From Azospirillum brasilense (GTDB lineage Bacteria > Pseudomonadota > Alphaproteobacteria > Azospirillales > Azospirillaceae): a stretch of DNA of 64,000 bases. The notes under the pieces are model-generated. The model saw only the letters and a list, made by a program, of their open reading frames with translations, had not been told where the DNA came from and made no database searches. Below are positions 33,583 to 41,408 of the stretch, piece after piece. The stretch covers positions 124,001-188,000 of the forward strand of contig NZ_VITH01000003.1 in NCBI RefSeq assembly GCF_007827815.1. The letters are read 5' to 3'. The first letter of the stretch is position 1; each line of letters opens with the position of its first letter. Position numbers and translations under genes: made by a program.

Positions 33583-33694
33583 GCCCCTCACCTCCCTGAA
33601 CCGAACGCCCGTCGCGTCCCTGTCCGGGGCGACAGGCGGACGATGCCGCCCTTGATAGCACGGCGGCGCGCAGGCGGCTGCACCGTATGGCGTT

Positions 33695-33734
33695 CTTGGA
33701 CGGAAATCCAAGCGCCCTTGGAGGTCAATTCAAG
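33695..33734. promoter_or_regulatory. Two tandem dyads, 22 bases apart, between divergent genes
   Basis: CTTGGA-N6-TCCAAG (33695-33712) and CTTGGA-N6-TTCAAG (33717-33734) have the same half-sites and spacing. Their 22-base offset is two DNA turns, placing them on one helix face. They sit between the winged-helix/TPR gene and the oxidoreductase gene and are probably binding sites for one regulator. Confidence 0.6.
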
Positions 33735-33819
33735 CCCGCCGCAAGGACTTCCCCGGCGCGTGCGGGCACTCTCCCGTCCATCGACGGCGCTGGTTTCCGT
33801 CGAGAAGCGGAGAACCCCC

Positions 33820-34572
33820 ATGAAGATCGTCGTCATCGGAGGCACCGGCCTCATCGGATCGAAGCTGGTGCAGACCCTCCGCGAGCGCGGGCACGATGCG
33901 CTCGCAGCCTCGCCAAAGACGGGCGTGAACACCTTCACCCGCGAGGGCTTGGCCCAGGCGATGGACGGAGCCGCTGTCGTCGTCGATGTGGCGAACGCGC
34001 CGGTTTGGGAGGACAAGGCCGTCCTCGATTTCTTCGAAACCTCGGGCCGCAACCTGCTGGCCGCCGAAGCGGCCGCCGGTGTCCGCCACCACGTCGCCCT
34101 CTCGATCGTCGGCAGCGAACGGCTTCCCGGCAACGGTTACTTCCGGGCGAAGGTCGCCCAGGAAAATCTCATCAAGGCGTCCGGCATTCCCCACACCATC
34201 CTGCGGGCCACGCAGTTCTTTGAATTCGTCGGCGGGATTGCGCAGGCGGCCACGGTCGGCGGGGAAATCCGCCTGTCGCCGGCGCTGATCCAGCCGATCG
34301 CCTCCGACGACGTGGTGGCGGCCCTCGCCGAGGTCACCCTCGCGCCGCCGGTCAACGGCACGCTCGAAGTCGCCGGTCCGGAAGCGATCCCGCTCGACGA
34401 GCTGGTCCGGCGCCTCCTGCAGGCGACGAAGGACACGCGCAAGGTCGTGCCGGACATCCACGCACGCTACTTCGGCGACGTTCTCAACGATCAATCGCTG
34501 ACCCCCGGCCGGAACCCCCGCCTCGGCGCCATCCGGTTCGAGGACTGGCTCTCCCGGCAAACCGCGCGCTGA
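33820..34572 (+). CDS. NAD(P)-binding atypical SDR (NmrA/NAD(P)H-binding family)
   Basis: A 250-residue Rossmann protein opening MKIVVIGGTGLIGSKLV, the GxxGxxG motif of atypical short-chain reductases. Further family features are HHVALSIVGSERL, the FRAKVAQENLIKASG active-site lysine region (lacking the classical Tyr-x3-Lys) and TILRATQFFEFVGG. Such proteins act as quinone or redox sensors or as small reductases; the substrate here is unknown. GGAGAA precedes the ATG. The AhpD-like gene follows 81 bases later on the same strand and is probably cotranscribed. Confidence 0.85.
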   Translation: MKIVVIGGTGLIGSKLVQTLRERGHDALAASPKTGVNTFTREGLAQAMDGAAVVVDVANAPVWEDKAVLDFFETSGRNLLAAEAAAGVRHHVALSIVGSERLPGNGYFRAKVAQENLIKASGIPHTILRATQFFEFVGGIAQAATVGGEIRLSPALIQPIASDDVVAALAEVTLAPPVNGTLEVAGPEAIPLDELVRRLLQATKDTRKVVPDIHARYFGDVLNDQSLTPGRNPRLGAIRFEDWLSRQTAR

Positions 34573-34653
34573 AGGACGTCGAAGGCACCCGGCGGCGGTC
34601 AGGACCGGGGAAGGGGGACCCGCAATCCGTTTTTGTCAGGAAAGGCAAAGAAC

Positions 34654-35100
34654 ATGGCACGTTTGACTTGGCATGAGGTCGCACCCGATGGTGCGAAGGC
34701 TCTGTTCGGCGTTCATCATTACGTCACGAAGCGCACCAACCTGCCCGAGGAACTCATCCACCTCGTGTTCCTCAGGGTCTCGCAGATCAACGGCTGCGCT
34801 CACTGCATCGATCTGCACAGCCGCGACCTCCGGAAGACCATGTCGGTCGACAAGGTCACGCTGGTGCCGGTGTGGGAGGAGGTCCCGCACCTGTTCTCCG
34901 ACATGGAGCGCGCGGCTCTGGCCTGGGCCGAGGAGGTGACCCGCGTCAGCGAAACCCACGCGTCCGACGCCGCCTACGCGGCGGCATCGTCGGCGTTCGA
35001 GCCGAAGGATCTGGTCGATCTCACCATCGCCATCGCTGCGATGAACGCCTTCAACCGGCTGGGCGCCCCCTTCCGTCTCCCGGTGGCCGCCAAGGCCTGA
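34654..35100 (+). CDS. AhpD-like carboxymuconolactone decarboxylase family protein
   Basis: A 148-residue alpha-helical protein with the AhpD redox signature Cys48-Ala-His-Cys51 and His55 (INGCAHCIDLHSRDL), preceded by the conserved Glu-rich helix NLPEELIHLVFLRVSQ. Such proteins reduce peroxides with thiol donors or act as peroxidase partners. The second helix pair (ALAWAEEVTRVSETH; LTIAIAAMNAFNRLG) is standard. AGGAAAGG precedes the ATG. Paired with the NAD(P)-binding protein upstream, this looks like a small stress-response unit. Confidence 0.88.
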   Translation: MARLTWHEVAPDGAKALFGVHHYVTKRTNLPEELIHLVFLRVSQINGCAHCIDLHSRDLRKTMSVDKVTLVPVWEEVPHLFSDMERAALAWAEEVTRVSETHASDAAYAAASSAFEPKDLVDLTIAIAAMNAFNRLGAPFRLPVAAKA

Positions 35101-35181
35101 GCCGGCGCGGGGGAGCCGCGGCGATCGGCGTCGCCGCGGCATGCCTCAGCGAAAGAAAGACGGCGGTGCCGCTGTGCCTCG

Positions 35182-35209
35182 CTGCCCTCCCGCCCTTGCG
35201 GGCGGGCAG
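35182..35209 (+). terminator. Strong hairpin after the AhpD-like gene
   Basis: CTGCCCTCCCGC and GCGGGCGGGCAG form a 12-pair stem, with one G-U wobble in RNA, around the loop CCTT, 82 bases past the stop codon. No T-tract follows, so termination may need Rho. Confidence 0.55.
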
Positions 35210-35401
35210 CGCGCGTCTGGCGGGCGAGCGAACTGGCCGGCAGGCACCGCGGCGTCGCGCGTCATCGGAACGCGACGCCGTTCCTTCGGATCGGTGCGGA
35301 AATGCCGCGTGCCCATCCCGACCCCCTGAAGCCGGTAAGCCTCTGTACTGACACAAGAGTTTCACTTCCGGATAGAAACCGCCGCCCTTGGCCAGAAAGC
35401 G

Positions 35402-35419
35402 CCATAAGATGGCTTATGG
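35402..35419. promoter_or_regulatory. 7-base perfect inverted repeat
   Basis: CCATAAG-ATGG-CTTATGG, an 18-base dyad about 110 bases upstream of the LacI-type operators. Its role is unknown; it could be a further operator or a hairpin. Confidence 0.35.
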
Positions 35420-35511
35420 AAAACTGCCACGTTTGTCGTTACCGGTGGCCTTGCCGGCACGCCGTTGCTGATCCAACGGGGCACGGGGAAATGATCTCTC
35501 TCAAAGCGTGA

Positions 35512-35558
35512 TGATAACGTTGTCATTGTGACAAAACCGCTGTATGGTAACGTTGTCA
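35512..35558 (+). promoter_or_regulatory. Paired LacI-family operators overlapping a sigma-70 promoter
   Basis: TGATAACGTTGTCA (35512-35525) and TGGTAACGTTGTCA (35545-35558) are near-palindromes with the central AACGTT typical of LacI-family operators. Their centres are 33 bases apart, about three DNA turns. A -35 TTGTCA (35520-35525) lies in the first and a -10 TATGGT (35543-35548) runs into the second, 17 bases apart. Bound repressor would block polymerase fully. The LacI-type gene at 41409 ends the operon that begins here and is the obvious repressor. Confidence 0.75.
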
Positions 35559-35608
35559 TCGAACGTTCCGATGCCTCGTCCTCATCTGGCTGATCAGGAT
35601 TGCCGCCC

Positions 35609-36895
35609 ATGAGCCTGTTTCTCGATGCCCTGCTCGACAGCAGTTTAGACGACAGCATCCGTGGGGTGCCGCCGGGGACGGCGCCGTTGCGGCTGCGCGA
35701 CGTCGGTGCCCAGGGCTGGCGGCCGGCCGCCGGCGACATGGCGCTGCCGGTGCTGACGCTCGACGAGGACGCCTTTGCCGCCAACCGCGACCTGATCTTT
35801 GCCTATGCACGCCATCACGGTGTGGCGCTCGCCCCGCACGCCAAGACGCCGATGGCCCCGCAGATCGCGTCCGGATTGGTGGAGTCCGGGGCCTGGGGCG
35901 CCACCGTCGCCAACCTGCAGCAGGCCGCCGTCCTGCTGCGCGCGGGCGTGACCCGGCTGATCCTCGGCAACGAGATCGGCGGCCTCGCCAGCGGCCGGCG
36001 GCTCGGTGCGTTGCTTGCCGCCCACCCCGACGCCGACCTGCGCGCCTTCGCCGACTCTCCGGCCGCCGTCGAGACGCTCGCCGCCGCCGCCCAGGCTGCC
36101 GGCCGTCCGCTGGCTGTCCTGATCGAGGTCGGGGCCGGTCGTGGCGGCGCCCGCGACCGCGCGGCGGTGGACGCGATCCTCGCCACGGTTCTCAAGCATC
36201 CGGGCCTGCTGGTGCTCGACGGCGTCGCCACCTATGAAGGGGCGGTCGCAACGTCCGACCCGGCCGAGACCGCCGCCAACATCGCCGCCCTGATGGACCG
36301 GACGGCGGAGGCCTTCGCCCTGGTGCGCGCGCTGGCGCCGGAACGGCCGCTGCTGCTCACCGCCGGCGGCTCGGCCTTCTTCGACATGGTGGTCGCCGGC
36401 CTGGCGACGGTCGCGAAAGCCGACGGCAACGCCACGCTGGTGCTGCGCAGCGGAGCCATCTTCTTCCACGACCACGGCACCTACGAACGCGCGCTCGGCG
36501 CGCTCGACGCCCGGCGGGGTTTCGCCTGCGGCGGCGCCACGGCCGCCGACTTCCGCCCGGCTCTTCGCCTGTGGGCGGAAGTGCTGACCCGGCCGGAGCC
36601 GGGCTTGGCCATCTGCGGCTTCGGGATGCGCGATTCCTCCTTCGACCAGGACCTCCCCCGCCCCCTGCGGATCCATCGCGACGGCGTGGCGCGGTCCGCC
36701 GACGGGCTGCGGGTGACCCGGCTGAACGACCAGCACGCCTTCATCGCCGTGCCGGTCGGCCATGATCTCGCGGTTGGCGACATCGTCGAGTTCGGCATCT
36801 CGCATCCCTGCACCTGCATCGACCGTTGGCGGGTGCTGTTCGGCCTTGGCGCCGACGGGCGGGTCCGCAGCGCCTACCGCACCTTCTTCGGCTGA
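35609..36895 (+). CDS. D-threonine aldolase/D-serine dehydratase-like PLP enzyme
   Basis: A 428-residue fold-type III PLP enzyme (alanine racemase-like barrel). The PLP lysine is Lys79 in APHAKTPM. LNPHAKT-type context, GNEIGG, IEVGAGRGGARD and LTAGGSAFFD are barrel motifs. The C-terminal domain holds His and Cys ligands (NDQHAFIAV; ISHPCTCIDRW) of the divalent-metal site found in D-threonine aldolase and D-serine dehydratase. It probably cleaves or deaminates a D-amino acid or beta-hydroxy amino acid; the exact substrate is not readable. It is the first gene after the LacI-controlled promoter and lies beside an amino acid importer and RidA. ATG 35609 is preferred over a TTG at 35600. Confidence 0.85.
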   Translation: MSLFLDALLDSSLDDSIRGVPPGTAPLRLRDVGAQGWRPAAGDMALPVLTLDEDAFAANRDLIFAYARHHGVALAPHAKTPMAPQIASGLVESGAWGATVANLQQAAVLLRAGVTRLILGNEIGGLASGRRLGALLAAHPDADLRAFADSPAAVETLAAAAQAAGRPLAVLIEVGAGRGGARDRAAVDAILATVLKHPGLLVLDGVATYEGAVATSDPAETAANIAALMDRTAEAFALVRALAPERPLLLTAGGSAFFDMVVAGLATVAKADGNATLVLRSGAIFFHDHGTYERALGALDARRGFACGGATAADFRPALRLWAEVLTRPEPGLAICGFGMRDSSFDQDLPRPLRIHRDGVARSADGLRVTRLNDQHAFIAVPVGHDLAVGDIVEFGISHPCTCIDRWRVLFGLGADGRVRSAYRTFFG

Positions 36896-36916
36896 CCAGA
36901 GGCGGCCAGTTTCCCC

Positions 36917-37585
36917 ATGCAGACATTGAATTTCCAGCAGCTCTGGCGCTACCAGGACCAGCTGATCGACGGTACGCTGCACACGCTGCTGCTGACCCTG
37001 GTCGCGGCGGTGATCGGCACCGCCATCGGCGTCGCCGCCGCAGCGGCGGTGCGCAGCGGGCCGCGCCCGGTGCGTTGGGCGATCCGCGGCTATGTCGAGC
37101 TGATCCGCAACACGCCGTCGCTGATCCAGCTCTTCGTGGTCTTCTTCGTGCTGCCGGGCTTCGGCCTGCGGATGGGGGCCTTCGAGGCGGCGGCGATCGC
37201 GCTCGGCCTCTATTTCGGCGCCTACTGCACCGAGATCGTCCGCGCCGGGCTCGACGCCATTCCCGGCAGCCAGGTCGAGGCCGGCCAGTGCCTGGGGCTC
37301 ACCCGCTGGCAGGTGTTCCGCCACGTCGTGCTGCCGCCGGCCCTGCGCAGCGTCTATCCCGCCTTCACCAGCCAGTTCGTCCTGCTTCTGCTCGGCACCT
37401 CGCTGGCCTCGCAGATCTCGGCGGAGGAGCTGTTCCACACCGGCGGCTTCATCGAGACGCGCACCTACCGCAGCTTCGAGGTCTATGCCGTGATCTGCGG
37501 CATCTACTTCGCCCTGGTGATGACCTTCAAACTGCTGTTCGCCGCGGTGGGGCGCCTCGCCTTCCGCTGGCCGGTGCGGCGCTGA
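36917..37585 (+). CDS. Polar amino acid ABC transporter permease (HisM/GlnP family)
   Basis: A 222-residue inner-membrane permease with about five membrane segments. HisM-type features are GTLHTLLLTLVAAVIG, the YVELIRNTPSLIQLFVVFF motif and the EAA loop (EAGQCLGLTRWQVFRHVVLP). It forms a heterodimer with the next permease. It lies 21 bases after the PLP enzyme gene and is part of the same operon. The substrate is presumably the amino acid or derivative degraded by the flanking enzymes. Confidence 0.9.
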   Translation: MQTLNFQQLWRYQDQLIDGTLHTLLLTLVAAVIGTAIGVAAAAAVRSGPRPVRWAIRGYVELIRNTPSLIQLFVVFFVLPGFGLRMGAFEAAAIALGLYFGAYCTEIVRAGLDAIPGSQVEAGQCLGLTRWQVFRHVVLPPALRSVYPAFTSQFVLLLLGTSLASQISAEELFHTGGFIETRTYRSFEVYAVICGIYFALVMTFKLLFAAVGRLAFRWPVRR

Positions 37586-37599
37586 CGGAGACACCGGCC

Positions 37600-38250
37600 A
37601 TGCGTTCCTTCTCCCTCCCCGACTTCCTGTCGCTGCTCAGCGCGCTGCAATGGACGGCCGTCCTCGTCGTCATCGCGCTCGGCTTCGGCGCTCCGCTGGC
37701 CTTGGCGCTCGCCCTGATGCGGACCAGCGCCAGCCGGGCGCTGCGCTGGACCGCCACCGCCTTCCTCCAGCTCGTCCAGGGCGTGCCCTTGCTCGGCCTG
37801 CTGATGTTCTTCTATTTCGGCATGCCGGTCTTCCTCGGCATCGAGATGCCGCCGCTGGTCGCCGTCGGCATCGCCATGACCGTCTACACCGCCTCCTTCC
37901 TCGGCGAGATCTGGCGCGGCGGCATCGAGGCGGTGAAGCACGAGCAGTGGGAGGCCGCCGCCTGCCTCGGCCTGTCGACCTGGCATCAGTTCCGCTACGT
38001 CATCGCGCCGCAGGCCTTTCGCATGGCGCTGCCGCCGACCGTCGGCTTCCTGGTCCAGCTGATCAAGGGGACCTCGCTGGCCTCCATCGTCGGCTTCGTC
38101 GAACTCGCCCGCGCCGGCCAGCTGGTCAGCGCCGCCACCTTCCAGCCCCTGCTGGTCTACTCGATCGTCGCGGCGATCTACTTCGCCGCCTGCCTGCCGC
38201 TCACCCTGTGGGCCCATTCCCTGGAGGTCCGTCTCAATGGCGCTCGTTGA
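37600..38250 (+). CDS. Polar amino acid ABC transporter permease, second subunit
   Basis: A 216-residue HisQ/HisM-family permease with about five membrane segments, the QLVQGVPLLGLLMFFYFGMP motif and the EAA loop (EAAACLGLSTWHQFRYVIAP). GACGGAG stands upstream of the ATG. Its end overlaps the ATPase start by 14 bases, so the two are probably translationally coupled. Confidence 0.9.
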   Translation: MRSFSLPDFLSLLSALQWTAVLVVIALGFGAPLALALALMRTSASRALRWTATAFLQLVQGVPLLGLLMFFYFGMPVFLGIEMPPLVAVGIAMTVYTASFLGEIWRGGIEAVKHEQWEAAACLGLSTWHQFRYVIAPQAFRMALPPTVGFLVQLIKGTSLASIVGFVELARAGQLVSAATFQPLLVYSIVAAIYFAACLPLTLWAHSLEVRLNGAR

Positions 38251-38965
38251 CATCCGAAACGTTACCAAGAGCTACGGTTCCACCCAGGTGCTCAAGGGGG
38301 TGTCGCTCGACATCAAGGAAGGCGAGATCGTCACCATCATCGGCAAGTCGGGCTCCGGCAAATCGACGCTGCTGCGCTGCATCAACGCGCTGGAGCGCAT
38401 CGACGGCGGCGAGATCACGGTGGAGGGCCAGACGGTGCGCACCGACATGCCGAATCTGCGCGACTTCCGCCAGCGCGTCGGCATCGTCTTCCAGGCCTTC
38501 AACCTGTTCCCGCACATGACGGTGGAGCGCAACATCACGCTGGCGCCGGTCCTCAACAAGCGGATCGCCAAGGCGGAAGGCCGAGCGCTGGCGCTGGACG
38601 TGCTGGAGCGCGTCGGGCTGGCCGACAAGATCGACGCCTATCCGGCCCAGCTCTCCGGCGGCCAGCAGCAGCGCGTCGCCATCGCCCGCTGCCTCGCCAT
38701 GCGCCCGCACCTGATGCTGTTCGACGAGGTGACCTCGGCCCTCGACCCCGAGCTGGTCGGCGAGGTGCTGAAGGTGATGGAGGACATGGCGCGCCAGGGC
38801 ATGACCATGGTCCTGGTCACCCACGAGATGGGCTTCGCCCGCAACGCCGCCTCCAAGATCGTCTTCATGCACCAGGGCCGCGTCTGGGAAGAGGGGCCGC
38901 CGGCGGACCTCTTCGCCAACCCCCGCACCCCCGAACTGCAGAGCTTCATCGCCTCCGTCCGCTGA
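38237..38965 (+). CDS. Amino acid ABC transporter ATP-binding protein
   Basis: A 242-residue GlnQ/HisP-type ATPase: Walker A GKSGSGKST, Q-loop FQAFNLFPHMT, signature LSGGQQQR, Walker B LMLFDEVTSALD and the H-loop VLVTHEMGFA. The usual Glu after Walker B Asp is present (FDEVTS). It energises the two permeases upstream. A stem-loop separates it from the binding-protein gene. Confidence 0.93.
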   Translation: MALVDIRNVTKSYGSTQVLKGVSLDIKEGEIVTIIGKSGSGKSTLLRCINALERIDGGEITVEGQTVRTDMPNLRDFRQRVGIVFQAFNLFPHMTVERNITLAPVLNKRIAKAEGRALALDVLERVGLADKIDAYPAQLSGGQQQRVAIARCLAMRPHLMLFDEVTSALDPELVGEVLKVMEDMARQGMTMVLVTHEMGFARNAASKIVFMHQGRVWEEGPPADLFANPRTPELQSFIASVR

Positions 38966-38983
38966 GGCGCGCCGAACCAACCA

Positions 38984-39004
38984 CCGGTTCCTCCCGAGAA
39001 CCGG
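38984..39004 (+). promoter_or_regulatory. Intercistronic stem-loop before the binding-protein gene
   Basis: CCGGTTC-CTCCCGA-GAACCGG is a perfect 7-pair stem between the ATPase stop (38965) and the binding-protein ATG (39033). Such stems often protect or partly separate the message so that the binding protein is made in excess. Confidence 0.45.
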
Positions 39005-39032
39005 ACAACGACCTGAACAGAGGAGCAATGTC

Positions 39033-39833
39033 ATGAGACTCTTCCGGACCCTCGCCGCCGCCGTGGCGGTCTGCGCCACCGTCGCCCTGACCGCCGCCTC
39101 GCCCTCCGCCGCGAAGGCGGATGTCCTGCAGAACGTTCTGTCGGCCGGCAAGCTGCGCGTCGGCGTGTTGACGGACGCGGCCCCCTGGGGCTTCAAGGAC
39201 GCCAAGGGCGAGGCCGCCGGCCTCGACATCGAGCTGGCGAAGCTGATGGCCGCCGACATGGGCGTGAAGCTGGATCTGGTCCAGGTGACCGGCGCCAACC
39301 GCATTCCCAGCCTGCTCGCCAACAAAGTCGACGTGCTGATCGCCGCCGCCGGCGCCACGCCGGAGCGCGCCCAGCAGGTGACCTTCACCCAGCCCTACGC
39401 CGCGGTCAATCTCGGCGTCTATGGGCCGAAGTCGATGGCCGCCGCCACCGATCCGGAGGGTCTGAAGGGCCGCAGCATCGGCGTCGCCAAGGGCTCGACG
39501 CTCGACATCTGGCTGACCGACAACGCCCCCGGCGCCAAGCTGGTGCGCTTCGAGGACACCCCCGGCGCCATCGCCGCCTATCTGGCCGGGCAGGTCGAGA
39601 CCTTCGCCGAGAACAGCGCCATCGCGCTGAAGGTGTCGGAGGACAATCCCGGCAAGGAGGTCGAGCAGAAGTTCCTGATCCGCCAGTCGCCGGCCCATGT
39701 GGCCGTCCGCCACGGCGAGCAGGACATGGTCAACTGGATCAACACCTTCCTGTTCTACAACCGCCTGAACGGCAAGCTGGGCGCCCTGCAGATGAAGTGG
39801 TTCAAGGAAAAGCAGACCCTTCCGCAGATGTAA
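39033..39833 (+). CDS. Amino acid ABC transporter periplasmic binding protein
   Basis: A 266-residue family-3 solute-binding protein with a signal peptide (about 1-30, ending SAAKA). Type features are GKLRVGVLTDAAPWGFKDAKG, GLDIELAKLMAADMG, VDVLIAAAGATPERAQQVTF and LKGRSIGVAKGSTLDIWLT. It delivers the substrate to the permease pair. GAGGAG lies six bases before the ATG. Ligand contacts cannot be assigned by eye. Confidence 0.92.
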   Translation: MRLFRTLAAAVAVCATVALTAASPSAAKADVLQNVLSAGKLRVGVLTDAAPWGFKDAKGEAAGLDIELAKLMAADMGVKLDLVQVTGANRIPSLLANKVDVLIAAAGATPERAQQVTFTQPYAAVNLGVYGPKSMAAATDPEGLKGRSIGVAKGSTLDIWLTDNAPGAKLVRFEDTPGAIAAYLAGQVETFAENSAIALKVSEDNPGKEVEQKFLIRQSPAHVAVRHGEQDMVNWINTFLFYNRLNGKLGALQMKWFKEKQTLPQM

Positions 39834-39867
39834 TCCGCCGTTCGGCATCCAAGAGAGGTTTTATTCG

Positions 39868-40212
39868 ATGATCACGAGGTTCCAGGTCGGTTCGCGCATG
39901 AGCCAGGCCGTCGTCTGCCAGGGCATGGTCCACATCGCGGGTCAGGTCGCCAACAACCGCACCGGCTCGATCAAGGAGCAGACCCGGGATGTGCTGGCCA
40001 AGATCGACGCCCTGCTGGAGGAGGCCGGCACCGACAAGTCCAAGCTGGTCGCGGTCAACGTCTTCCTGCCGCACATCACCGACTTCGACGCCATGAACGA
40101 GGTCTACGACGCCTGGATCGACCCGGCCAACCCGCCGGCCCGCGCCTGCACCGAGGCGCGGCTGGCCGACCCCGACCTGCGCGTCGAAATGACGGCGCTC
40201 GCCGCCCTGTAA
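39868..40212 (+). CDS. RidA-family (YjgF/YER057c/UK114) protein
   Basis: A 114-residue RidA-like protein. It shows the GMVHIAGQVANN beta strand, EQTRDVLAKIDALLEEAG helix and a C-terminal PPARACTEARLADPDLRVEM stretch with the Arg that binds carboxylates in imine deaminases. RidA proteins hydrolyse reactive enamine/imine intermediates released by PLP enzymes, which fits the PLP enzyme at the head of this operon. GAGAGG precedes the ATG. Confidence 0.88.
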   Translation: MITRFQVGSRMSQAVVCQGMVHIAGQVANNRTGSIKEQTRDVLAKIDALLEEAGTDKSKLVAVNVFLPHITDFDAMNEVYDAWIDPANPPARACTEARLADPDLRVEMTALAAL

Positions 40213-40318
40213 GCGGGCTTCTTCGGCGAACCGGAGGAGGCGTCGGGCGACCGCTGCCCTGCCAAACCCTGCCACGGCACAGGCTGCCAAGGCGCCCCTC
40301 CGCCAGAAGGTTTTTGGA

Positions 40319-41377
40319 ATGCACACTGGCCTCTACCACGCGCTCGACTTCGCCGCCGATGGCAAGTCACTGGATTTCCTCAGCATCCCGTTCTCGGTGG
40401 ACCGGTCCCCCTATTATCAGGTGAAGGTCCCGGTCTGCCGCGTGCGCAACGGGACGGGTCCGCGCGTGCTGCTGATGGCGGGCAACCACGGCGACGAGTA
40501 CGAAGGCGAACTGCTGCTGGGCCGGCTGTTCCGCCGCCTCGATCCCGCGCGCATCCGCGGCGAGGTGACGATCCTGCCGGCCACCAACGCGCCGGCGGTG
40601 ATGGCGGCGCGGCGCCGGTCGCCGCTGGACGATGGCAACCTCAACCGTGCCTTCCCCGGCGACCCCGCCGGCACCCCGACCTTCCGGCTGGCGCATTTCC
40701 TCGAACACGAGCTGTTCCCGCGCCATGACGTGGTGTTCGACATCCATTCCGGCGGCACCTCGATGGCTCACCTGCCCTGTGCGCTGATCGAACGGCAGGG
40801 CACGCCCGACCGTCTCGCCCGCGCCCTGGAGTTGATGCGGGCTTTGGACATGCCCTACGGCTTCGTGGCGGAGAACGGCGCCGCCGCTCCGACCTCGATG
40901 GCCGCCGCCGCGCGGGCCGGCGTCATCGGCATCAGCGGCGAGTTCGGCGGCGGCGGCACGGTGACTCCGGAAACCATCGCCTACACCGCCCGCGCGATCG
41001 ACAATCTGCTGATCGCCGTCGGGCTGACCGATGCGCCGGTGCTCTCGGGTCCGACGCCCGCTGCGGCGCCCGCTGCGGCGCCCATTGCGACGCCGATGCA
41101 GCTTCTTCAGCTTGACAGCCACCGGCAGGCGATCTACGCGCTGCGGCGCGGCTGGTTCGAACCGGCGGTCGATGTCGGGGCGCGGGTTTCCGCCGGCGAC
41201 CTCGCCGGCTGGTTCCACGACCTGACGCGGCTCGACCAGCCGGAGGAGGAACTGCGCTTCCAGGAGGCCGGGATCGTCATCTCGCGCCGCCTGCACAGCG
41301 ACAGCGAGGCCGGCGATTGCCTGATCCAGGTGGCTCGTCCGGTCGAGGAGGCGGGCATCCTGGGGCGTGCGGCCTGA
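40319..41377 (+). CDS. M14-type amide hydrolase of the aspartoacylase/DoeB family
   Basis: A 352-residue zinc hydrolase of the succinylglutamate desuccinylase/aspartoacylase family. Zn ligands are in GNHGDEYEGE (His and Glu) and the later FDIHSGGTSM (His). DGNLNRAFPGDP is also conserved. The opening half resembles DoeB, the N-acetyl-diaminobutyrate deacetylase of ectoine degradation, as I recall it. A repeated Pro-Ala tract (about 245-260) links to a C-terminal beta domain. It likely removes an acyl group from an imported N-acyl amino acid. No other ectoine-degradation gene is present, so the DoeB reaction itself is not implied. Confidence 0.82.
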   Translation: MHTGLYHALDFAADGKSLDFLSIPFSVDRSPYYQVKVPVCRVRNGTGPRVLLMAGNHGDEYEGELLLGRLFRRLDPARIRGEVTILPATNAPAVMAARRRSPLDDGNLNRAFPGDPAGTPTFRLAHFLEHELFPRHDVVFDIHSGGTSMAHLPCALIERQGTPDRLARALELMRALDMPYGFVAENGAAAPTSMAAAARAGVIGISGEFGGGGTVTPETIAYTARAIDNLLIAVGLTDAPVLSGPTPAAAPAAAPIATPMQLLQLDSHRQAIYALRRGWFEPAVDVGARVSAGDLAGWFHDLTRLDQPEEELRFQEAGIVISRRLHSDSEAGDCLIQVARPVEEAGILGRAA

Positions 41378-41408
41378 CCGCGGATCATCAGACGGGGAGA
41401 CGGGCGGC

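Larger units (their letters stand above)
35101..35608. other. 508-base intergenic region with hairpins and the LacI-regulated promoter
   Basis: No credible gene is seen. From left to right it holds a strong terminator-like hairpin (35182-35209), a 7-base inverted repeat (35402-35419) and the paired LacI-type operators over a promoter (35512-35558), each listed separately. The last 250 bases are clearly lower in GC. Confidence 0.6.

Noticed and set aside
33583..33711. Longer start (TTG 33711) for the winged-helix/TPR regulator
   Set aside because: The added 43 residues have no similarity, no ribosome-binding site is seen, and the codon lies inside the dyad operators.
40319..41377. Calling the locus an ectoine degradation cluster because of the DoeB-like hydrolase
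   Set aside because: DoeA, EutB/EutC-like lyases and the usual regulators are missing; only the hydrolase and importer types overlap.
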